This document shows, piece by piece, positions 1 to 5,311 of a stretch of DNA of 6,474 nt. Positions within the stretch are counted from its first letter, which is position 1. Every line of letters begins with the position of its first letter. Origin of the DNA: Phocaeicola_A sp963643925 (lineage in GTDB: Bacteria; Bacteroidota; Bacteroidia; Bacteroidales; Bacteroidaceae); the NCBI GenBank assembly GCA_963643925.1, contig CAVINS010000108.1:1-6474 (forward strand). Direction: 5' to 3'. The position numbers and the translations under genes were made by a program. The notes below the pieces were generated by a model, which saw nothing but the letters and a program-made list of their open reading frames with translations, was not told the DNA's origin and ran no database searches.

Positions 1-1743
1 GCAGTAGACCGTATGGTAGATGAGGACATCTGCCATAGCCATCGCCGCATCAAAGTCCTCACGCCAGCAAGTCAGTATGATGGGACTGCCGTCCTTCTTG
101 GCAAAAGCCGACGGATTGGGTTGCTCGTCCATGAAGCGGATGGCGGTAAGCACCATCATCACACGGAACATAGAGAAAGCCAGACGGCGGACAACACTCT
201 GCATGTCGTGGGATATGTCCTCGACAGTCACTTGGTTCATCGCACGGAAGTGCTCATTGAACTCATTGCAGAACTGCTGCGGAATGACCACACGATAGCT
301 GCCGCCACGGAAGAATGCATCGTACATCTGCTTGTATTTCTTACCCAACCGAAAGAACTTTTCGTGGAGTGAACCGCCTGCGCCATTGGTGGAGTTTCCA
401 CGAAGACCTTGCTCGGCAAGAACATTGCGGAACTCCATCTTGAACGGCACATGATAACAGGTGATACGGGAGAAGGTTCCGTCTTCCGCCTGTGGTGTCA
501 GTGTGTAGAGTTGGCCGGGCGTACCTGAGAGACAGATGGCGAGTTTCGGTGTTTCAATAACCCGGTACTCGTCGTCCTTTCTGCGGTTCAAGTCGATAGG
601 TTCGTGATGGTAGCTCTTGCGGATGATAGTACTGTAGTCGCCATAGTCAGACTTGAGAATGGCACTCAGTGTATCACATTCCGTGTCGAATATCAGTCCG
701 ATACCACCATTGTCGTCCAACTGCTGGATGACGGCAGCAGCACTGCTGTTTGTCGGGATGAAGAGAGTCTTGCGGTGCGGTTCTTCTCCGAGAACGGATG
801 AAGCTCCGGAGTCGTCTCCGCCTTTGCCGTGCTTCATCTCCTTCGCCATTGCCTTGTAATCGTTCATCTGCCTCTCGGAAGTTTCGAGCAGTTCCTGATG
901 AATAGGAGCCACGAGTTGTCGGCAGTACTTCAACGAGCCTTTGCCCATACCGGCATCGGCCATGACAAAGAAGTACATCATCGGGTACCAGTCGTCCATA
1001 TTGTACTCGCCGACGACATTGTGGAGTGTGGCGGAGATACAGGTCAGCGAACCCATCAGCATCATGTCGCGGTCATCCTCCGAGATACAGTTGTCCAACA
1101 CCTCCTTCAAAAAAGAGGGAAGAGAGTCGAACACTGACTGAGGGAAGTGTGGCAGTTCCTCCTCATCCAAAATCCAACGAGATCCAATTTCACCCGATTG
1201 GATTTTTGGACTTTTGGATTTTTGGATTTCTTGGGTGGTATTTTCGGGGCTCTGAGCGGCATCTTTCGCCATTTCCTGCTTGTCGGGAGATCCAAAAGTC
1301 CAAAAATCCAAAAGTCCATTGCCTTGGCTTTGGATTTTCTGGTTGGAAATGTCGATGCCAGCATCCTTTGCCATCTGAAAGAAGGTGGCGATGGTCACGC
1401 CGTCTCCTTTTGCTGACAGACACTTGTTGTACTGTATGTCTGCCACGCTTTGCTTGTACTTCACACTTTGTCTGCTGACCCGATGGAAGAAACTGCGACC
1501 TGACTCGTTGAACTCGGATGACAGAGCAAAGCCTACATTCAGCCAAGCGTTATAACCTGCAGTGATGTCCACGTGCTTTTGCTCAATGCACGCAACCACC
1601 CGTTCAACCTTGGCTCTTGTGTCCTCACTGCTGACACTTACACCTTTATTATATGTAGGACTGCCATTGCCGTTCTGCACAGTTGGCGAAGCCGCTTCCT
1701 TAGAAGGGGCATTCTCGTATTTCTCCGGTAAAAAAGTTTTCAT
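1..1743 (-). CDS. PriCT-2 / DUF3987 primase-helicase-like protein (3' end outside window)
   Basis: This frame is open for 581 codons from an ATG at 1743 to the left window edge, so the C-terminus is missing. Residues about 44-130 match the PriCT-2 (primase C-terminal 2) pattern: an AWLNVGFAL core, then SGRSFFHRVS, a K-Y motif and GVTIATFFQMA. Residues about 135-186 are a low-complexity linker rich in K, S, P and Q. From about residue 195 the protein resembles the DUF3987 family of Bacteroidota mobile elements. It has a P-loop-like ADAGMGKGS (262-270) and a Walker-B-like GLIFDTECD (349-357, with D353 and E355). By family knowledge such proteins accompany prim-pol domains and are thought to act in element replication; the helicase/ATPase role is inference. 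The gene overlaps the upstream BT4734-like gene by 44 bases in another frame, and only a short AAGG lies just before the ATG, so translation may depend on coupling or frameshifting. An alternative view is that it is the C-terminal part of one fused primase gene. Confidence 0.88.
   Translation of the reverse strand, partial: MKTFLPEKYENAPSKEAASPTVQNGNGSPTYNKGVSVSSEDTRAKVERVVACIEQKHVDITAGYNAWLNVGFALSSEFNESGRSFFHRVSRQSVKYKQSVADIQYNKCLSAKGDGVTIATFFQMAKDAGIDISNQKIQSQGNGLLDFWTFGSPDKQEMAKDAAQSPENTTQEIQKSKSPKIQSGEIGSRWILDEEELPHFPQSVFDSLPSFLKEVLDNCISEDDRDMMLMGSLTCISATLHNVVGEYNMDDWYPMMYFFVMADAGMGKGSLKYCRQLVAPIHQELLETSERQMNDYKAMAKEMKHGKGGDDSGASSVLGEEPHRKTLFIPTNSSAAAVIQQLDDNGGIGLIFDTECDTLSAILKSDYGDYSTIIRKSYHHEPIDLNRRKDDEYRVIETPKLAICLSGTPGQLYTLTPQAEDGTFSRITCYHVPFKMEFRNVLAEQGLRGNSTNGAGGSLHEKFFRLGKKYKQMYDAFFRGGSYRVVIPQQFCNEFNEHFRAMNQVTVEDISHDMQSVVRRLAFSMFRVMMVLTAIRFMDEQPNPSAFAKKDGSPIILTCWREDFDAAMAMADVLIYHTVYC
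1164..1345. repeat. TCCAAAA-type short repeats forming inverted arms inside the linker of the DUF3987 gene
   Basis: Units of the form TGGATTTTTGG, TGGACTTTTGG and their complements are clustered here. One block (1198-1229) reads TTGGA-T5-GGAC-T4-GGA-T5-GGA and a second (1290-1318) carries the complementary order. Positions 1207-1226 and 1299-1318 are a perfect 20-base inverted repeat with a 72-base loop. Degenerate copies lie at 1165-1188 and 1324-1347, and ATCCAAT (1182-1188) pairs with ATTGGAT (1197-1203). In the coding frame this gives a KSKSPKIQS-like linker between PriCT-2 and DUF3987. The other two frames give repeated DFWIFG peptides. It may be a spreading repeat family tolerated in a flexible linker, but this window alone cannot show that. 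Confidence 0.8.
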
Positions 1744-2341
1744 CCTTTACGTTGTTGTACTTTGGGTTTATATATGCTTCTGCGTCATAGGGAATGAAGC
1801 AGGAGCGCGAAACATCACTACCCGACTTGTCCGGCTCGGGATAACCGCTCTGCACAAGGTAGTTGTACACCGCCCTGTAGAATCTGCTGTGTTCCCAACC
1901 TCTTCGGTCGACTGCGATTATCCATTTCAAACCGTCACCGGACGGAGAACGGAACATCAGTTCGGTCTCGAAGTATTCGTCATGGAGCAGTCTTTCCTTC
2001 AGAGAGGGAATGTCTGCCACATGGTCGAAGTCGATGCACAACAGTTCAGAGTGTTGCAATAGTCCGTCCTTGCTCCTGGTACGAAAGATGCCGGAGAAGG
2101 TACAGAAGTCGAAATGCTCTGCCTTGTACTTTCGTGCGGCATCCTTGTCAGCGATGGAGCGCAGTGTCTCCGTCTGAGTCTTGGCAAACGGTCCGACAAT
2201 ATAGCGGTAGATGTCGGGGATGGTAATGCAACGCAGTGGCTCGGTGTTCTGTATCGGTCGGCGGTAGAAAGAGAACGCATGACATTCCCCTTCTTTCGTG
2301 CCGAAGAAATCCTCATAGAGTGTAGTAGTGTTTTTATCCAT
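1700..2341 (-). CDS. BT4734-like (formerly VirE N-terminal) prim-pol-like domain protein
   Basis: This is a 213-residue protein resembling the BT4734-like N-terminal domain, which belongs to Bacteroidota mobile elements and is related to archaeo-eukaryotic primases. Visible motifs are LLCIDFDH with D104 and D106 (candidate metal-binding DxD), RSPSGDGLKW at 131-140, and SGSDVSRSCFIPYD at 173-186 with D176 and R179. In classical members of the superfamily a histidine lies in the second motif; here K139 is near that place, so polymerase activity is uncertain. The ATG at 2341 is chosen because it overlaps the stop of the preceding HTH gene in ATGGATAA, a typical coupling arrangement. A TTG at 2350 would add three residues but lies only three bases from the AAGGAGG. 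The ORF ends ten codons after a T6 run, and the PriCT-2/DUF3987 frame takes over there, so the two may be one split primase. The role is inferred as primer synthesis for the excised element. Confidence 0.87.
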   Translation of the reverse strand: MDKNTTTLYEDFFGTKEGECHAFSFYRRPIQNTEPLRCITIPDIYRYIVGPFAKTQTETLRSIADKDAARKYKAEHFDFCTFSGIFRTRSKDGLLQHSELLCIDFDHVADIPSLKERLLHDEYFETELMFRSPSGDGLKWIIAVDRRGWEHSRFYRAVYNYLVQSGYPEPDKSGSDVSRSCFIPYDAEAYINPKYNNVKDENFFTGEIRECPF

Positions 2342-2762
2342 TGCTTGCAACCACCTCCTTTCTACTTTCTGATTCCATCTTCTCCTTTTCCAACATCTCC
2401 TTCTCTACTTTGCTCTTCCGCTTGCAGTAGCCGGACACTGTTTCGTTTAGACCTTGTTCACGGAAGAAAGCATTCACAGCAGAAGCCGGGTACATATTCT
2501 TGTTACCGAACTTGATGTGCTTCAAGTAGTCTTTCTTGTGCCACAACCACAGAGTGGCCGGAGTGACATTGAATACCTTGCACACCTCCTCGGTAGTGAG
2601 GAAGGTCTCCTCGGGTTCCTCCTTACGAGCGGATGCAACTTGTTCTTCCCATTCCTTGCGAGACTCTGCAATGAGCATCTCTGCGAAATGGTGAAGATCG
2701 TCGGGAGTGACGGTCAGCGAGACCTGACCTCCAGACTTTACTAATGACATGATATCAATCAT
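2334..2762 (-). CDS. Helix-turn-helix DNA-binding protein
   Basis: This is a 142-residue protein with three parts. Residues 1-30 resemble the N-terminal segment common in Bacteroidota element HTH proteins (a VSLTVTPDDLHHFAEMLI stretch). Residues about 31-52 are charged and helical. A MerR/excisionase-type HTH-17 domain spans about 54-100, with FLTTEEVCKVFNVTPATLWL as the helix-turn-helix and YLKHIKFGNKNMYPASAVNAF as the wing-like part. The last 40 residues are rich in K and E and probably form a coiled coil. Proteins of this class commonly precede primase genes in such elements and serve as regulators, excision factors or replication accessories. Which applies here is unknown. The start is taken at 2762, but ATG 2750 (fifth codon) is equally possible. 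A hairpin-forming repeat encloses the 2762 ATG and would lie directly ahead of the 2750 one. The stop overlaps the next gene's ATG by eight bases, so the two are probably cotranscribed and coupled. Confidence 0.88.
   Translation of the reverse strand: MIDIMSLVKSGGQVSLTVTPDDLHHFAEMLIAESRKEWEEQVASARKEEPEETFLTTEEVCKVFNVTPATLWLWHKKDYLKHIKFGNKNMYPASAVNAFFREQGLNETVSGYCKRKSKVEKEMLEKEKMESESRKEVVASNG
2354..2360 (-). promoter_or_regulatory. Shine-Dalgarno sequence for the BT4734-like gene
   Basis: AAGGAGG lies inside the 3' end of the HTH gene. The spacing is 12 bases to ATG 2341 and 3 bases to TTG 2350. Neither is ideal, but the ATG overlaps the upstream stop codon and is preferred. Confidence 0.55.
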
Positions 2763-2780
2763 GGTCGTTTCTATTGATAT
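2752..2780. repeat. 8-base inverted repeat around the HTH gene start codon
   Basis: ATATCAAT (2752-2759) and ATTGATAT (2773-2780) are perfect complements with a 13-base loop. The ATG at 2762 and the stretch upstream of it lie in the loop. As DNA this could be an operator for the HTH protein; as RNA it could be a hairpin presenting or hiding the start codon. The palindromic look and position support function, but the A+T-rich arms are short. Confidence 0.55.
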
Positions 2781-2843
2781 TGTTCAACATCGCTGTCAAC
2801 TCGTAAGCCAGGATGCTCCATCGTGCAGCGGTCACGGAGAAGC

Positions 2844-2875
2844 ACCGCCAATCTGCTGGCATTCAGATTAGCGGT
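2844..2875. repeat. Strong hairpin in the leader of the HTH-primase operon
   Basis: ACCGCCAATCTG (2844-2855) pairs with CAGATTAGCGGT (2864-2875) at 11 of 12 positions; the only mismatch is 2849/2870. The loop is eight bases. No T-tract follows on either strand, so it is not a rho-independent terminator. If the promoter at 2878-2909 is real, the hairpin forms the 5' end of the transcript. Confidence 0.6.
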
Positions 2876-2877
2876 TG

Positions 2878-2909
2878 CGAAATTACAATGATTTTGAGGG
2901 GTTTGGAAA
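2878..2909 (-). promoter_or_regulatory. Candidate Bacteroidota-type promoter for the HTH-primase operon
   Basis: On the minus strand TTTC (2909-2906) is followed after 20 bases by TAATTTCG (2885-2878). The Bacteroidota primary sigma consensus is TTTG, about 19-21 bases, then TAnnTTTG. Each box therefore differs by one base and the spacing fits. Transcription would start near 2870, leaving a leader of about 110 bases before the HTH start codon. Confidence 0.35.
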
Positions 2910-2933
2910 TAAACGGAGTAGGCGGTAGGATGC

Positions 2934-2952
2934 GACTACTCTAGACTACTCT
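2934..2952. repeat. Two direct copies of GACTACTCT separated by one base
   Basis: GACTACTCT occurs at 2934-2942 and 2944-2952, a ten-base period close to one helical turn. A weaker inverted relative, GGAGTAGGC, lies at 2915-2923. Tandem sites one turn apart fit a protein-binding site, for example recombinase arm-type sites or an operator for the HTH protein. Which protein binds is unknown. Confidence 0.5.
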
Positions 2953-2980
2953 TTGTTAACGGATTTAACTGAAAACGCAT

Positions 2981-3024
2981 CAAAAATCCCCAACAATATG
3001 CGTGGTAAGACACATTGTTGGGGA
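2981..3024 (-). terminator. Rho-independent terminator of the recombinase operon
   Basis: TCCCCAACAAT (2987-2997) pairs perfectly with ATTGTTGGGGA (3014-3024), and the stem extends by two more pairs after a mismatch. The loop is ten bases. On the minus strand the stem is followed by TTTTT (2986-2982). It starts 46 bases after the stop of the 272-residue gene, as expected for the end of that operon. Confidence 0.82.
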
Positions 3025-3070
3025 GATAATAGTTGTTGAGAAAAAGAGAGGGAAAAGGGGGCGAAACGGC

Positions 3071-3889
3071 TTAATTGTTGAATATCGTACGGCACCAAGC
3101 GATGGCAATATTCAGCAAAGTCCTGCTTCCGAGTTTGCGGTCGTAGAATTGCACTTTGCCATCGGAGTCTATAGTATATCCGATGGTGTTCCGCAGTGTC
3201 CTCTGATGTACGTCAATTCGGGCTTTCGTCTGTCTGCGAATATGCTCGTCTTTGTCAGTCTGCCCATTATAATACTTCGAGAAATACTTGTCGAAACTGC
3301 TCTTCTTTAGGTTGAATTCGTCAACAAACAAGCTGCGTGGAGTGTTGGCATTGAGGATACCATCGTTTATTGCACAGTGTATGATGGCTGCAGCATCGTC
3401 CGGGTGCTCGCTCTGAATAAGTTTGTGGAGTCCGTTGATGATAGCCTCGTAGTGTGCCGGGAAAGGAGTATGCTCAATCAACTTCGACGGACACTCCTCT
3501 TTTGACAAGGCTCGGATTATCTTCAAGAAAGCAAGACCTATCTGCTGTGTTACACCCTGCAGATGTTTGTTCATCACCTCCTTGGTCAGTTTCTCAAGTT
3601 CGTCGAAATGATCCTTGCACATTACTGCAACATACTTCAAGCTTCTGCGGATAGCAGGCTTCTTCTCTGCCAGTTCCTCCCATGGTATGGTCGGGTACTG
3701 CATCACCGCCATTATCATCATGGCGTATGCATCGGGACTTGGCCGCTCCACATTCGTGTTTATGGTCTTTGACTTGATGTCAGCCTGTTCCTCTATAAGC
3801 GAAAGCATGTATTTGGAATTCTCCGCAGGAATGCTCCGAGGCTTGCCGAACTGCATCTCGAGTTCTTCGTCTATTTCGTTTAGATTCAT
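3071..3889 (-). CDS. Conserved-looking hypothetical protein at the end of the recombinase operon
   Basis: I do not recognise this 272-residue protein as a named family. It is soluble-looking, with no signal peptide or membrane segment, and appears mostly helical. The N-terminal ~30 residues are acidic. Residues about 55-140 hold several amphipathic helices, with ERPSPDAYAMMIMAVMQYP and LQGVTQQIGLAFLKIIRAL visible. The C-terminal third is basic and aromatic, with FNLKKSSFDKYFSKYYNG (about 198-215) and then an R/K-rich stretch that might contact DNA. It begins 39 bases after the second recombinase gene, in the same direction, and is followed by a terminator, so it is almost certainly cotranscribed with the recombinases. 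A role as an accessory to recombination or in target or direction control is plausible from position, but nothing in the sequence proves it. The ATG at 3889 is the first start codon in frame after the intergenic gap. Confidence 0.8.
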   Translation of the reverse strand: MNLNEIDEELEMQFGKPRSIPAENSKYMLSLIEEQADIKSKTINTNVERPSPDAYAMMIMAVMQYPTIPWEELAEKKPAIRRSLKYVAVMCKDHFDELEKLTKEVMNKHLQGVTQQIGLAFLKIIRALSKEECPSKLIEHTPFPAHYEAIINGLHKLIQSEHPDDAAAIIHCAINDGILNANTPRSLFVDEFNLKKSSFDKYFSKYYNGQTDKDEHIRRQTKARIDVHQRTLRNTIGYTIDSDGKVQFYDRKLGSRTLLNIAIAWCRTIFNN

Positions 3890-3928
3890 CTCTGTATTGT
3901 CATTAGTTGGTTGTACTTATTTGCTTTG

Positions 3929-5257
3929 TCAGTCAATGAGTTTCACCAGTTCGCGCTTCATGTCGTTGTCTATCTCACGGTACCGGGCTAGGACACGTGT
4001 GCCGTCGGCATGGCCAGACAGTGAAGCCACGAGGTTCGGGTCTTTCACCTTCTTGTATAGGTTGCCGATGAACGTCTTGCGAGCCGTGTGGGTGGAAGCG
4101 ATGTCGCAGATGCGCCGCTGCACGGGTTGGCGTGTCTCGTTGTCAATGACTGTCACCATGCGGTCGATGCCAAGCAGACGGAGTATCTTCCTGATTTGGC
4201 GGTTGTAGATATTCTGGTTTATCTTCGGCAGGATGCGCTCTTCGAGGTCGGAGTATTTGGCGAGGATGGCCTTCGCTTTCTCGTTGAGCGGCACTCGGAT
4301 GGTGCGCGGCTGGTGGTTCTTGGTCTTCTCGGCAATATACTCCACGGCTCCGTCCACGATGTTGGCGCGTGTCATCTTCTGCAAATCACCCACACGGCAA
4401 CCTATCAGGCAGTGGAACATGAAGATGTCACGATACACCTGTGTGGACGGTGTCTCCTTGCTTAGGTCGGCATAGTACACCTTGTCACGCTCCTCAAGAG
4501 TGAGATAGAACGGAGGACTGTCCAATACCTTCGGCATCTCGAATGTGGCAAAGGCATCGTTGGTGGTGATGTTGTGCTTCAGACACCAGTTTACCACCGT
4601 ACGCAGTTTGCGGAAGATGGTGTTGATGGAGTTCTCCGTTAGTTTGTACGGCTTCTGGTTCTTGGGAAGCTCGTCGAAGATTTGGGGATAATGCTCCAGG
4701 TATTCGAATTCATGCGTGAGGTATTGGTGGAAGGCACGCAGGTCGTCGGCGGTCATGGTGTCGATGCGCATGGTGTAACCGCGTCGGCGCATAATCTCCC
4801 GTTGGTAACGCTCGAAGCACTGCACCTTGCGCGCGTTCTGCTCATGGCGACGTGCAGTGGATGGCTCCATGGGATGGTTCTTGGCATACTGCTCTATCTG
4901 ATACACCAGACTGAACTCGTCTCCTTTGCGTCCTTGCCGGATGTTGATGTTGGGGTGATGGAACTCCTCTATCACTCCCTTCAGCCAACTGCTGTCGGCT
5001 CCACGATAGTATTGTGCGGATATGAGGGCGGTCAGGTCCTGCACGGCCTTGTCGAAGGCGGTACGCTTGGCCTCGGTTATGAGTGCTACGCGAGTCTTGT
5101 ACCCCTGACGCTCGGGACTCCAGTGATTGGGATTGATGGATAGCTCACTGACGGCCTTGATGTCGGTCTTGCCGTCGCGGACACGGAAATATACATGCGT
5201 CTGGTCGGTGACATTGTTCTTCGACGATGTCTCACGGATGAATGCTGTTACTTTCAT
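3929..5257 (-). CDS. Tyrosine recombinase / integrase, second of a tandem pair
   Basis: This is a complete 442-residue integrase of the Bacteroidota conjugative-transposon type. Residues 1-~95 are an arm-type DNA-binding domain with HVYFRVRDGKTDIKAVSELS and NPNHWSPERQG. Residues ~112-225 form the SAM-like core-binding domain, and ~250-442 the catalytic domain. All catalytic residues are present: R288 in IGCRVGDL, K311 or K313 in the beta-hairpin, H390 and R393 in THTARKTF, H416 in SGHADG, and nucleophile Y426 in ARYREID. It should cut and join DNA through a 3'-phosphotyrosine during integration and excision. The ATG at 5257 is supported by AAGGAG at 5266-5271 with an eight-base spacer and by the full arm domain. 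It follows its paralogue by 54 bases and precedes the 272-residue gene by 39. Identity with the paralogue is about 102 of 195 over the catalytic domain, so this looks like an old duplication or paired recombinases rather than a recent copy. Confidence 0.95.
   Translation of the reverse strand: MKVTAFIRETSSKNNVTDQTHVYFRVRDGKTDIKAVSELSINPNHWSPERQGYKTRVALITEAKRTAFDKAVQDLTALISAQYYRGADSSWLKGVIEEFHHPNINIRQGRKGDEFSLVYQIEQYAKNHPMEPSTARRHEQNARKVQCFERYQREIMRRRGYTMRIDTMTADDLRAFHQYLTHEFEYLEHYPQIFDELPKNQKPYKLTENSINTIFRKLRTVVNWCLKHNITTNDAFATFEMPKVLDSPPFYLTLEERDKVYYADLSKETPSTQVYRDIFMFHCLIGCRVGDLQKMTRANIVDGAVEYIAEKTKNHQPRTIRVPLNEKAKAILAKYSDLEERILPKINQNIYNRQIRKILRLLGIDRMVTVIDNETRQPVQRRICDIASTHTARKTFIGNLYKKVKDPNLVASLSGHADGTRVLARYREIDNDMKRELVKLID
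4383..4407. repeat. 25-base perfect direct repeat, copy 1 (second copy at 5766-5790)
   Basis: The 25 bases starting AAATCACCCACACGGCAACC are identical at 4383-4407 and 5766-5790. They encode the IGCRVGDL catalytic-arginine motif in both recombinases. The copies are 1383 bases apart, a multiple of three, and lie in the same codon phase. Confidence 0.9.
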
Positions 5258-5265
5258 TAGGTTCT

Positions 5266-5271
5266 CTCCTT
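5266..5271 (-). promoter_or_regulatory. Shine-Dalgarno sequence of the second recombinase gene
   Basis: AAGGAG lies eight bases before the ATG at 5257, an ideal distance. It is preceded by the A+T-rich TATATATAATA in the short gap after the first recombinase. This fixes the start of the second recombinase and suggests efficient independent initiation rather than coupling. Confidence 0.65.
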
Positions 5272-5311
5272 ATTATATATAGTGTTGGGTAATGCGGAAA
5301 TGAAATCTATC

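Larger units (their letters stand above)
2771..2935 (-). other. Stop-free frame or possible leader peptide upstream of the HTH gene
   Basis: Minus-strand codons from 2935 to a TAG at 2773-2771 are free of stops, 54 sense codons in all. No ATG occurs before codon 39, at 2821. Using it gives only a 16-residue peptide, MEHPGLRVDSDVEQYQ, ending nine bases before ATG 2762. TTG at 2851 or GTG at 2845 would give about 25 residues. The frame could be a small leader peptide, a remnant of an older gene, or chance. I do not call it a gene. Confidence 0.25.
2763..3070. other. 308-base intergenic region between the integration and primase modules
   Basis: This is the only long gene-free stretch in the window. 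Going right to left, it contains a terminator (2981-3024), a direct 9-mer pair (2934-2952), a promoter candidate (2878-2909), a strong hairpin (2844-2875), a stop-free frame without a clear start (2771-2935), and part of the repeat around the HTH start codon. No tRNA or other recognisable RNA gene is seen. Because the genes on both sides point left, it should terminate the recombinase unit and start the HTH-primase unit. Confidence 0.75.

Noticed and set aside
13..372. Plus-strand reading frames across 13-1141
   Set aside because: They lie antisense to the DUF3987 coding frame, which has clear domain motifs and stays open throughout. The plus-strand peptides show no family features.
1164..1345. 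TCCAAAA repeats considered as a CRISPR array
   Set aside because: The units are too short and adjacent, with no regular unique spacers, and they sit inside a coding sequence.
1026..1546. Reading frames on both strands with repeated FWIFG and KNPKVQKS peptides
   Set aside because: They are by-products of the TCCAAAA repeats. The real frame passes through this region as the PriCT-2 to DUF3987 linker.
1562..2062. 166-codon plus-strand frame
   Set aside because: It is antisense to the BT4734-like gene and the start of the next gene. The hydrophobic stretch reflects complementary codons and has no recognisable domain or plausible operon context.
2844..2875. Hairpin considered as a second terminator
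   Set aside because: No run of T follows the stem on either strand, and it lies at the beginning of an operon.
2763..3070. Search for a tRNA or attachment site in the intergenic region
   Set aside because: No cloverleaf or tRNA 3' end is visible, and no pair of long direct repeats marks an att site in the window.
3615..4208. 197-codon plus-strand frame
   Set aside because: It spans the antisense of the 272-residue gene and the 3' end of a clear recombinase gene, with serine- and arginine-rich composition typical of a shadow frame.
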